This document shows, piece by piece, positions 1-5,573 of a stretch of DNA of 8,839 nucleotides. Source of the stretch: an uncultured Oscillospiraceae bacterium (GTDB lineage: Bacteria; Bacillota; Clostridia; Oscillospirales; Acutalibacteraceae); the NCBI GenBank assembly GCA_900540295.1, contig UQFM01000073.1, forward strand, positions 1 to 8,839, written 5' to 3'. The notes beneath the pieces are model-generated. The model was not told where the DNA came from, ran no database searches, and worked only from the letters and a program-made list of their open reading frames with translations. A program made the position numbers and the translations under genes. Within the stretch, counting starts at the first letter, position 1. Each line of letters opens with the position of its first letter.

Positions 1-64
1 TCGGTGCTTCTGCATACTTCCGTATGCAGAGGTCTCCACCGGAGACCCGCACCCCCGCCCTACC
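1..64 (-). repeat. Dispersed GTAGGG hairpin repeat, reverse copy with two hairpins
   Basis: Read on the minus strand this begins GGTAGGGCGGGGG, the same foot as the reverse copy at 3485-3508. It holds two perfect stem-loops: 9-17 with 22-30 (9 bp, loop TTCC) and 31-37 with 41-47 (7 bp, loop ACC). It belongs to the same broad family as the GTAGGGGCG elements at 3137-3610, but its inner arms are different. The sequence begins inside this element, so its outer limit is unknown; repeats often break assemblies. Confidence 0.6.
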
Positions 65-91
65 GATTATGCAATTTACATTGTTCTGATT

Positions 92-120
92 GAGAGTCTT
101 CGCTGTCGCGCAGAATGACA
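92..120 (+). repeat. Family B repeat (AGATTCTTCGC...AGAATGACA), diverged copy 1
   Basis: This is a diverged copy of the element at 3318-3350, 3535-3567 and 7446-7480. Left arm 95-103 (AGTCTTCGC) faces right arm 108-116 (GCGCAGAAT) across a TGTC loop, with seven of nine positions paired. It ends in the AGAATGACA shared by all copies. It lies in the leader region of the PBP gene. I see no convincing -35/-10 pair between it and the start codon at 207. Confidence 0.65.
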
Positions 121-206
121 AATCTTTTGCGTGCAAGGTGCGGTACTGAGCGCCAAACCCCGAAATTTTATCTTGATTTTATACGAAACAAAAAGGCGGT
201 GACCGT

Positions 207-2318
207 ATGAACGACAAAAAGAAAATCGAAAAAAGCCTGAAAATTCGCTCCACGGCATTCTTTGTGGCTGCCGCTGTGTTTTTCTCTGCGTTTTTCATCG
301 ATTTGTTTCGGATTCAGGTGGTCAACGCGGCGGAGTATTCCACGCAAAAGGTCACCCTGCGTTCGGTGAATACCACCGTCGAGGCGGCACGCGGCGAGAT
401 TCTCGACTGCAACGGTGTGCCGTTGGTTGTAAATGAGCAAATCAATTCCATTGTGCTGGATGCTTCCTATTTTCCGCCCACTGCGGAGCAGGAAAAGCGC
501 AATGAAATTTTGTATGCGCTGATTCATTTGACAGAGGATATGGGCGTTGCGTGGAATGACACGTTGCCGCTTGTGTTTGATGTGAACGGCAATATCCAAT
601 ATAAAGAAAACGCCGAATCGGACATTGCGTTTTTGAAATCGCGCGATGTTCTGCATTTGAATGCATATGCCACGGCGCAGAACTGTTTTGACGGCTTGGT
701 TGAGAAATTCAGTCTGCAAAATTACGAAAAAGAGGATGCGCGCAAAATCGCATCCGTTTGCTATGCTTTAAAGCGTATTTCGTTTTCTGCGGCAAACCCC
801 TACACCTTTGCCGATGACGTCCCCGGCGCGCTGGCGGCGAAAATCAAGGAAAACGGCGCACAGTATGCAGGTGTAGATGTGCGTGTGACTTCCAAGCGGA
901 AATATACCGACGGCACGATTGCGCCGCATATTTTGGGCGTGGTCGGCAAACTGAATGCCGAAGAATACAACGCCAAAAAAGAAGCATTTGATACGGAAAA
1001 TGCGAATCCCGACTTATCCGCGCAGGACAAGCAAACCCTCTCCCTGCGCGCCTATTCCATGGACGACACTATCGGCAAATTCGGCATTGAGAGCGCAATG
1101 GAGCCGTATTTGCGCGGGACAAACGGCATTATGACGACCACAACGGATTCCGACGGCAACAAAACCTCGGAGCTGACCACCGCCCCCAAGGACGGCGATG
1201 CGGTGATTTTAACGATCGATTCTGTGTTTCAAAAGCAGGTGCAGGACGCACTGGCGAGCTTTATTCAGCACTACCGCGACAAGGAATCCATTCCCGCCGT
1301 CGGTTCGGCAGTGGTTATCGATGTGAAAACAGCTGCGGTGCTTGCCTGTGCGACCTATCCAAGCTACGACCTTTCTACGTATTATCAGGATTACAGCACG
1401 CTTGCGCAGGATAAAGCCTCTCCGCTTTGGAACCGTGCGCTGATGTCCACCTATGAACCCGGCTCGACCATGAAACCCGCCATGGCTGTGGCGGGCTTAG
1501 AGGAAGGTATCATCACGGAAAATACAACCATACGCTGTAACCATATTTACACACAGTTCCCCGATACGCCGTTCAAATGCTTAGGCTACCACGGCAGTAT
1601 CAATGTCAAAGAGGCGCTCAATCAGTCCTGCAACATCTATTTCTACGAAACGGGCAGACTGCTCGGTATCAACAAAATGAACGACTACTGCACACGCTTC
1701 GGTCTGGGGCAGAAAACGGGCGTGGAAATTCCCGAATCCACAGGTGTGCTTGCAAGCATTTCCTACCGCGAGGCGCACGGCGGCATTTGGTATCCCGGCG
1801 ATACGGTACAGGCGGCAATCGGACAGTCCGACAACCTGTTTACGCCGATTCAGCTGGCAAATTATGCCGCGACTATCGCCAACGGCGGCACACATTATCA
1901 GGCGCATTTTGTCAAGAGCATTAAAAGCGGCGATTATACGGAGACCGTGCTCGAAAACAAAGGTACGGTTGTCAATGAAGTCGGGATTTCCGACAATACG
2001 ATGCGTATTGTCAAAGAAGGTATGCTTCGCCTCGGTTCACGTCTTGCCGCCTTTAAGGATTTGCCTGTGCAGGTTGCGGCAAAAACAGGTACGGCGGAAT
2101 CCAAAGCCAAGGTCGGCGGCGATATTGTCGAGGGCTTAAACGGTTTTATGATTGCCTTTGCGCCCTATGACGACCCCGAAATTGCCGTGGCAATCGCCAT
2201 TGAGAACCTGAACAGCGGTTCGGCAACCGCCGTACTGATGGCGGATATTTTCAGAGCCTATTTTACGGCGACGGGGGATTTCGCGGCGGAAGACAGCTAC
2301 AATACGATTTTAAATTAA
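207..2318 (+). CDS. mrdA: Class B penicillin-binding protein, PBP2-like peptidoglycan transpeptidase
   Basis: This is a membrane-anchored D,D-transpeptidase that cross-links peptidoglycan outside the membrane; PBP2 enzymes work with RodA in the elongation machinery. The 703-residue protein has a short basic N terminus, one membrane segment at about residues 16-39, and the dimerisation-domain signature RGEILDCNG at 62-70. The transpeptidase domain spans about 355-690 with all three active-site motifs: STMK (catalytic Ser420, Lys423), SCN (474-476) and KTG (626-628). There are no C-terminal PASTA repeats, which argues against SpoVD. The start is fixed by AAAAGGCGGTGA, a near-perfect ribosome binding site, just upstream of the ATG. 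The MinD-like gene follows after 17 bp, so the two are probably co-transcribed. Assignment to PBP2 rather than FtsI-type PBP rests on the missing PASTA domain and the neighbours minD and mgsA; the class B call itself is firm. Confidence 0.9.
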   Translation: MNDKKKIEKSLKIRSTAFFVAAAVFFSAFFIDLFRIQVVNAAEYSTQKVTLRSVNTTVEAARGEILDCNGVPLVVNEQINSIVLDASYFPPTAEQEKRNEILYALIHLTEDMGVAWNDTLPLVFDVNGNIQYKENAESDIAFLKSRDVLHLNAYATAQNCFDGLVEKFSLQNYEKEDARKIASVCYALKRISFSAANPYTFADDVPGALAAKIKENGAQYAGVDVRVTSKRKYTDGTIAPHILGVVGKLNAEEYNAKKEAFDTENANPDLSAQDKQTLSLRAYSMDDTIGKFGIESAMEPYLRGTNGIMTTTTDSDGNKTSELTTAPKDGDAVILTIDSVFQKQVQDALASFIQHYRDKESIPAVGSAVVIDVKTAAVLACATYPSYDLSTYYQDYSTLAQDKASPLWNRALMSTYEPGSTMKPAMAVAGLEEGIITENTTIRCNHIYTQFPDTPFKCLGYHGSINVKEALNQSCNIYFYETGRLLGINKMNDYCTRFGLGQKTGVEIPESTGVLASISYREAHGGIWYPGDTVQAAIGQSDNLFTPIQLANYAATIANGGTHYQAHFVKSIKSGDYTETVLENKGTVVNEVGISDNTMRIVKEGMLRLGSRLAAFKDLPVQVAAKTGTAESKAKVGGDIVEGLNGFMIAFAPYDDPEIAVAIAIENLNSGSATAVLMADIFRAYFTATGDFAAEDSYNTILN

Positions 2319-2335
2319 AAAATACGGGGGACGGC

Positions 2336-3064
2336 ATGAAACGGTATCTGATTTGTTCGGGCAAAGGCGGTGTGGGAAAATCCACGCTGTCCGTCTGCAT
2401 CGCGCGGGCGCTTTGCGCACGCGGAAAATCCGTTTTGCTGACAGACTGCGATGTGGGGCTTCGCGCACTCGATTTGCTGACGGGGCTTGGGCAGTCTGCG
2501 GTCTATACTTGGCAGGATGTACTGTCGGGGAACTGCACTTTGTCGGATGCGATTTTGACAGACCCCGCAGGCAGGCTGTCTTTGCTGATGCCGCCCGCCG
2601 CGCTCGACGGTCCGCTGTCTGCCGAAGCATTTTCCGCGATGCTTGAAAAAGCGGCGGCGGATTTTGATTTTTGTTTTTTGGATGCGGGCGCAGGCGTAGA
2701 CGGAATCGTGCCAACGCTCGCAAGTGTAAGCGATGCGGCGCTGGTGGTTGCCACGCCCGACAGCGTATCTGCCCGTGCGGCGGCAAAAACGGCGGAAATG
2801 CTTTGGCAGACTTTGCCGCCCGAACGTCTGCGTCTGCTTTTGAACCGTTACAGCGTTTCGGCGGTGCGGGACGGGGTAAATCTTAGCACGGACGATATGA
2901 TTGACGAAACGGGCGTCCGCTTTTTGGGCGCTGTGCCCGAGGATGCGGGTCTGCACGTCCTGCCGTGCGGCAAGGATATGTCCTCGCGCACCGCGACGGC
3001 GTTCAACCGTATCGCCGCACGTCTGCTGGGCGAACCCGTACCGTTTTCGGTGCGGAAATTATAA
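2336..3064 (+). CDS. minD: MinD-like P-loop ATPase lacking the usual C-terminal membrane helix
   Basis: MinD is an ATP-dependent dimerising ATPase that, with MinC, keeps FtsZ rings away from cell poles. Visible motifs are the deviant Walker A KGGVGKST (residues 10-17, signature Lys10), the MinD-type DCDVGLRALDLLTGLG (37-51, compare DADIGLRNLDLVMG) and a Walker B-like FLDAGAGVD (113-121; the family usually has DCPAGIE). At 242 residues it is about 25 shorter than typical MinD (about 268-270). It ends LGEPVPFSVRKL, where canonical MinD continues into an amphipathic membrane-targeting helix. The stop is followed at once by a strong terminator, so this is not an obvious frameshift. Neither minC nor minE is adjacent. 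The ribosome binding site (GGGGGACGGC before the ATG) is modest. A MinD-like or ParA-like protein with a changed role is possible; the family call is secure but the cellular function is not. Confidence 0.82.
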   Translation: MKRYLICSGKGGVGKSTLSVCIARALCARGKSVLLTDCDVGLRALDLLTGLGQSAVYTWQDVLSGNCTLSDAILTDPAGRLSLLMPPAALDGPLSAEAFSAMLEKAAADFDFCFLDAGAGVDGIVPTLASVSDAALVVATPDSVSARAAAKTAEMLWQTLPPERLRLLLNRYSVSAVRDGVNLSTDDMIDETGVRFLGAVPEDAGLHVLPCGKDMSSRTATAFNRIAARLLGEPVPFSVRKL

Positions 3065-3072
3065 CCATACCG

Positions 3073-3110
3073 ATACAGGGACGGATGTGTCATCCGTCCC
3101 TGTATTTTTT
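3073..3110 (+). terminator. Rho-independent terminator after the PBP2-minD unit
   Basis: A perfect 15-bp stem (3073-3087 with 3091-3105) with a TGT loop is followed by a run of six T (3105-3110), starting 8 bases after the minD stop. Its core, GGGACGGATG facing CATCCGTCCC, differs from the neighbouring repeat at 3141-3164 at a single base pair (A-T instead of G-C), so the terminator may itself be a repeat copy. Confidence 0.9.
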
Positions 3111-3136
3111 GTGATTTTTGCAGTGTGCATACCAAT

Positions 3137-3165
3137 CGTAGGGGCGGATGCTTTCATCCGCCCCG
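3137..3165 (+). repeat. Family A hairpin repeat, perfect 10-bp stem
   Basis: CGTAGGGGCGGATG is followed by a CTTT loop and CATCCGCCCC. The arms 3141-3150 and 3155-3164 are exact complements. This is the closest relative of the terminator at 3073-3110. Confidence 0.75.
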
Positions 3166-3184
3166 CAAAAATTTGCGCAAACCA

Positions 3185-3217
3185 CGTAGGGGCGTGCAGT
3201 GCGCGCCCGAGCAAAGT
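3185..3217 (+). repeat. Family A hairpin repeat with CGCCCGAGCAAAGT tail
   Basis: The foot CGTAGGGGCG opens a stem of 3190-3197 with 3201-3208 (8 pairs, one G-U) closed by an AGT loop. It ends in CGCCCGAGCAAAGT, a tail shared with the copy at 3253-3288. Confidence 0.75.
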
Positions 3218-3252
3218 GGGATTTCGCACAGAACCAATGGTGAACCACAATT

Positions 3253-3288
3253 CGTAGGGGCGGGTCTCTGTACCCGCCCGAGCAAAGT
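3253..3288 (+). repeat. Family A hairpin repeat with CGCCCGAGCAAAGT tail
   Basis: The foot CGTAGGGGCG leads into a perfect 8-bp stem, 3258-3265 (GGGCGGGT) with 3272-3279 (ACCCGCCC), loop CTCTGT, then the shared CGCCCGAGCAAAGT tail. Outer sequence is constant while the inner arm differs from the neighbouring copies. Confidence 0.75.
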
Positions 3289-3317
3289 CGGTTTTTTGCA
3301 GACCTACCCTGTGCGGT

Positions 3318-3350
3318 GTGAGATTCTTCGCTACGCTCAGAATGACAAAT
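3318..3350 (+). repeat. Family B repeat, copy 2
   Basis: GTGAGATTCTTCGC, loop TAC, GCTCAGAATGACAAAT. Arms 3323-3331 and 3335-3343 form an imperfect stem: five outer pairs, two mismatches (T/C and C/T), two inner G-C pairs. It is followed at 12 bases by a family A copy. Confidence 0.75.
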
Positions 3351-3361
3351 TTGCGCAAAGC

Positions 3362-3396
3362 CGTAGGGGCGTGCATTGCGCGTTGCGCCCGAGCAA
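3362..3396 (+). repeat. Family A repeat with a longer, weaker inner arm
   Basis: The foot CGTAGGGGCG and the closing CGCCCGAGCAA are conserved, but the interior (TGCATTGCGCGTTG) pairs poorly beyond the GGGCG/CGCCC base. Its upstream flank and first half closely match the copy at 3185-3217. Confidence 0.65.
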
Positions 3397-3434
3397 TTTT
3401 TTATATCTGTATGTACTTGCGGCTTTTCACAAAT

Positions 3435-3464
3435 CGTAGGGGTCGGCGTCCTCGACGACCCGTA
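3435..3464 (+). repeat. Family A repeat, variant foot CGTAGGGGTCG
   Basis: GGGTCG (3440-3445) pairs with CGACCC (3456-3461). After one mismatch, two further pairs extend the stem. The foot differs from the other copies by a T after the four G. Confidence 0.6.
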
Positions 3465-3484
3465 GAAGTCTGATGAAAATTCAC

Positions 3485-3508
3485 GGCGGGGGCAAGCCCC
3501 CGCCCTAC
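3485..3508 (-). repeat. Family A repeat in reverse orientation
   Basis: A perfect 9-bp inverted repeat: 3485-3493 (GGCGGGGGC) with 3496-3504 (GCCCCCGCC), ending CCCTAC. On the minus strand it starts GTAGGGCGGGGG, matching the element at 1-64. Confidence 0.65.
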
Positions 3509-3534
3509 CAAAAATCAAATCTACTCTCTGCCAT

Positions 3535-3567
3535 GTGAGATTCTTCGCTAACGCTCAGAATGACAAG
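3535..3567 (+). repeat. Family B repeat, copy 3
   Basis: Same arms as copy 2 (3540-3548 and 3553-3561), but the loop is TAAC instead of TAC. It is followed at 11 bases by a family A copy, as copies 2 and 4 are followed closely by family A sequence. Confidence 0.75.
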
Positions 3568-3578
3568 TTTGTTTGAAT

Positions 3579-3610
3579 CGTAGGGGCGCTTGCGTGTTTC
3601 GCCCGCGAAA
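3579..3610 (+). repeat. Family A repeat, last copy before the mgsA promoter
   Basis: CGTAGGGGCG opens and CGCCCGCGAAA closes the element; only GGGCG (3584-3588) and CGCCC (3600-3604) pair well. It lies about 65 bases upstream of the mgsA -35 box. Confidence 0.6.
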
Positions 3611-3674
3611 TTCCGCAAAACCGACTGCGGCACACCAACCGTCCATAAATTTTCCCTCTCTTTCAAAAAAATTG

Positions 3675-3706
3675 TTGAAATCTTGTTTTTTTTTTGCTAT
3701 TATAAT
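3675..3706 (+). promoter_or_regulatory. Sigma-A type promoter of mgsA
   Basis: TTGAAA (3675-3680), a 17-bp spacer containing a T-tract, and TATTAT (3698-3703), which overlaps a TATAAT at 3701-3706. It lies about 50 bases upstream of the mgsA start and follows the last repeat. Since transcription starts downstream of it, the open frame that extends back to 3590 cannot represent the real N terminus. Confidence 0.75.
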
Positions 3707-3757
3707 AAGCGGTTTACAAGTTTTATCGGTATTTTGAATGAAAGTGAGGAGAGACTG

Positions 3758-4159
3758 ATGAATATTGCTTTGATGGCGCATGACTCTAAGAAAGAATTGC
3801 TTACACAGTTTTGTATTGCCTACTGCGGCATTTTGTCGCGGCACAATCTTTGCGCGACGGGAACAACGGGCAAAATGGTTTCGGAAGCGACAGGCTTGAA
3901 AATCACACGGTTTTTAAGCGGTTCGCAGGGCGGCGACCAGCAAATCGGCGCGCGTATTGCCTGCAACGAAATTGACCTTTTGCTGATTTTCCGCGACCCC
4001 TTAAATCCAAAGCCCCACGAACCGAAGGAGAACAGCCTTTTGCGGCTTTGCGACGTCCATAATATTCCCGTTGCAACCAATATCGCTACCGCCGAGGCGA
4101 TTATTCATTCGCTTGAGCGCGGCGACCTTGACTGGCGCGATATCGTCAATCCGAAATAA
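3758..4159 (+). CDS. mgsA: Methylglyoxal synthase
   Basis: MgsA converts dihydroxyacetone phosphate to methylglyoxal and phosphate in the cytoplasm, a bypass of lower glycolysis under phosphate limitation or sugar-phosphate stress. The 133-residue protein spans the full family: ALMAHD (4-9, His8 equals E. coli His19), ATGTTG (33-38), GGDQQIGA (58-65, Asp60 equals catalytic Asp71), FRDPLNPKPHEP (78-89, Asp80 and His87 equal Asp91 and His98) and NIPVATN (102-108). Two conserved points differ: the usual SGPxGGD is SGSQGGD, and the Asp of HDPD/HEPD (E. coli Asp101) is Lys90. The ATG at 3758 is chosen because GTGAGGAGAG lies 6-7 bases upstream and a promoter precedes it. In many clostridia mgsA closes the mre-mrd-min-rodA cluster, which fits PBP2 and MinD upstream. 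Identity is secure; full activity is less so. Confidence 0.93.
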   Translation: MNIALMAHDSKKELLTQFCIAYCGILSRHNLCATGTTGKMVSEATGLKITRFLSGSQGGDQQIGARIACNEIDLLLIFRDPLNPKPHEPKENSLLRLCDVHNIPVATNIATAEAIIHSLERGDLDWRDIVNPK

Positions 4160-4175
4160 AAATAGAACAACAGCG

Positions 4176-4204
4176 TTTTCCCCCTCTTTTTGAGAGGGGG
4201 AAAA
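4176..4204 (+). promoter_or_regulatory. 12-bp hairpin in the mgsA-hisS gap
   Basis: TTTTCCCCCTCT (4176-4187) and AGAGGGGGAAAA (4193-4204) are exact complements around a TTTTG loop. No T-run follows on the + strand, so it is a poor intrinsic terminator. It sits 16 bases after the mgsA stop and about 10 bases upstream of the hisS ribosome binding site (AAAGGGGA, 4214-4221). It could stabilise or process the transcript or influence hisS translation; these roles are inference. I see no promoter in the 70-bp gap, so hisS may be read from the mgsA promoter. Confidence 0.5.
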
Positions 4205-4229
4205 TCTCTACTTAAAGGGGACAATTTAC

Positions 4230-5573
4230 ATGGCACTGATTACCAATGCGCCGAAAGGCACACTTGATTTATTGCCGAAGGAAAGCTACAAAACGCAGTA
4301 TGTCGAAAGCGCGGTGCGCGAGGTTGCCGAAAATTTCGGTTTTCTTGAAATGCGCACACCCGTGTTTGAGCATACAGAGCTGTTTCACCGTTCAGTCGGC
4401 GAAACGACGGATGTCGTGCAAAAGGAAATGTATACGTTTGAAGATAAGGGCGGGCGTTCTGTGACGCTTCGTCCCGAGGGTACGGCGGGCGCGGCGCGCG
4501 CATTCCTGGAAAACGGATTGTTTAACGACCCGCTGCCGCAAAAAATTTATTATCTGACTTCCTGTTACCGCTACGAGAAGCCGCAGGCGGGCAGACTTCG
4601 CGAATTTCATCAATTCGGTGTGGAGTCCTTCGGCGCGGCAACGCCTGCCGCAGACGCGGAAATTATTGCGCTGGCACACACGGTGTTCAATTTCCTCGGT
4701 ATTCGGAATCTTTCCTTGGAGATAAACTCCATCGGCTGTCCGACGTGCCGTAAGGAATTTCAAAATGCTTTAAAAACCTATTTTGAAGCGCGCAAAGAGG
4801 AATTGTGCGATACCTGCCGCGGACGGCTTGAGCGCAATCCGATGCGGATTCTCGACTGCAAAAGCCCCGTCTGCTCGGAAATCGCGGCGGGCGCACCGAA
4901 AATCCTCGACTACCTTTGCGACGACTGCCGTGCACACTTTGAAGCGGTGCAGAAATATCTTACCGCGATGCACATCGACTTTACCGTGAATGCCGAAATC
5001 GTGCGCGGACTCGACTATTACACCCGCACCGTATTTGAATTCGTTTCCAAGGAAATCGGCGCGCAGGGCACGGTCTGCGGCGGCGGCAGATATGACGGAC
5101 TTTTAGAGGAATTGGGCGGTAAGCCGATGGCGGCGTGCGGCTTCGGTTTGGGAATTGAACGCTTGCTGCTGCTGATGGAAGCGCAGAAAACGGAACTGCC
5201 CGCACCCCCGAAATGTGATATTTATCTTGCGAGCATGGGCGAGGCGGCGAATATCGAAGCGGCACGTCTGGCACTCGACCTGCGTGAAGAGGGCTTGTCG
5301 GCGCAGTTCGATACGGTTTCACGCGGCTTAAAAGCGCAAATGAAATATGCGGATAAGCTGGGTGCGCTGTACACGGTCGTTTTGGGCGATACAGAATTGG
5401 AAACACGCAAAGCACAACTGAAAAACATGCAGAACGGCAATCTTACGGAAATTTCTTTAGATGATTTTACCGACGCTTTTCAATCCCTTGTCATACAGGA
5501 TGCTATGGCGGGCTTTGACGATTTGGGACTTTCGGAAACAGACCTTGCACAGATAATCGGAGGTGCAAAATAA
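4230..5573 (+). CDS. hisS: Histidyl-tRNA synthetase
   Basis: This class II synthetase charges tRNA-His with histidine using ATP in the cytoplasm. Visible in order in the 447-residue protein are TLRPEGTAG (about 79-87), motif 2 CYRYEKPQAGRLREFHQFGVE, and the Cys-rich Firmicutes insertion with CPTC (170-173), CDTC (193-196), DCK, VC and CDDC. Then come the HisRS signature RGLDYYTRT (259-267, Arg259 matching the catalytic arginine), CGGGRYDG, and motif 3 GFGLGIERLLL. A C-terminal anticodon-binding domain follows. The protein is slightly longer than the usual 420-430 residues because of a C-terminal tail (about residues 423-447) ending IIGGAK. The ATG follows AAAGGGGA at a normal distance. Its stop overlaps the aspS start by one base (TAATG), so the two are translationally linked. 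No T-box leader fits in the 70 bp upstream. Confidence 0.97.
   Translation: MALITNAPKGTLDLLPKESYKTQYVESAVREVAENFGFLEMRTPVFEHTELFHRSVGETTDVVQKEMYTFEDKGGRSVTLRPEGTAGAARAFLENGLFNDPLPQKIYYLTSCYRYEKPQAGRLREFHQFGVESFGAATPAADAEIIALAHTVFNFLGIRNLSLEINSIGCPTCRKEFQNALKTYFEARKEELCDTCRGRLERNPMRILDCKSPVCSEIAAGAPKILDYLCDDCRAHFEAVQKYLTAMHIDFTVNAEIVRGLDYYTRTVFEFVSKEIGAQGTVCGGGRYDGLLEELGGKPMAACGFGLGIERLLLLMEAQKTELPAPPKCDIYLASMGEAANIEAARLALDLREEGLSAQFDTVSRGLKAQMKYADKLGALYTVVLGDTELETRKAQLKNMQNGNLTEISLDDFTDAFQSLVIQDAMAGFDDLGLSETDLAQIIGGAK

Larger units (their letters stand above)
3111..3674. other. Gene-free repeat cluster between minD and mgsA
   Basis: This stretch holds no supportable gene. It carries at least six GTAGGGGCG-type hairpin repeats (family A, five forward and one reverse) and two family B repeats, listed separately. 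Open reading frames crossing it have no ribosome binding site and only translate the repeats. Segments 3169-3204 and 3347-3382 are near-identical direct repeats (AAATTTGCGCAAA, then CGTAGGGGCGTGCA and TGCGC). In related clostridia as I recall them, minE and rodA would be expected at this position. Confidence 0.8.

Noticed and set aside
168..719. Minus-strand 183-codon frame opposite the PBP gene
   Set aside because: It is fully antisense to a well-supported gene, has no recognisable motif, and arises from codon bias of the opposite strand. The same applies to the long minus frames opposite aspS (6173-6820, 6836-7528) and minD (2315-2956).
3090..3518. Open frames on both strands across the repeat cluster (minus 3090-3518 and 3059-3376, plus 3125-3439)
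   Set aside because: They have no ribosome binding site, translate hairpin repeats (for example the RYAQNDK-type peptide from family B), and have no family resemblance. Repeats of this kind commonly create spurious hypothetical proteins.
3137..3610. CRISPR array
   Set aside because: Repeats are spaced irregularly, vary internally, occur in both orientations and are mixed with a second repeat family. There are no uniform spacers or cas genes.
3590..3757. N-terminal extension of mgsA to 3590
   Set aside because: It would run through a family A repeat and the promoter. The ATG at 3758 has a good ribosome binding site and gives the family's normal N terminus (MNIALMAHD).
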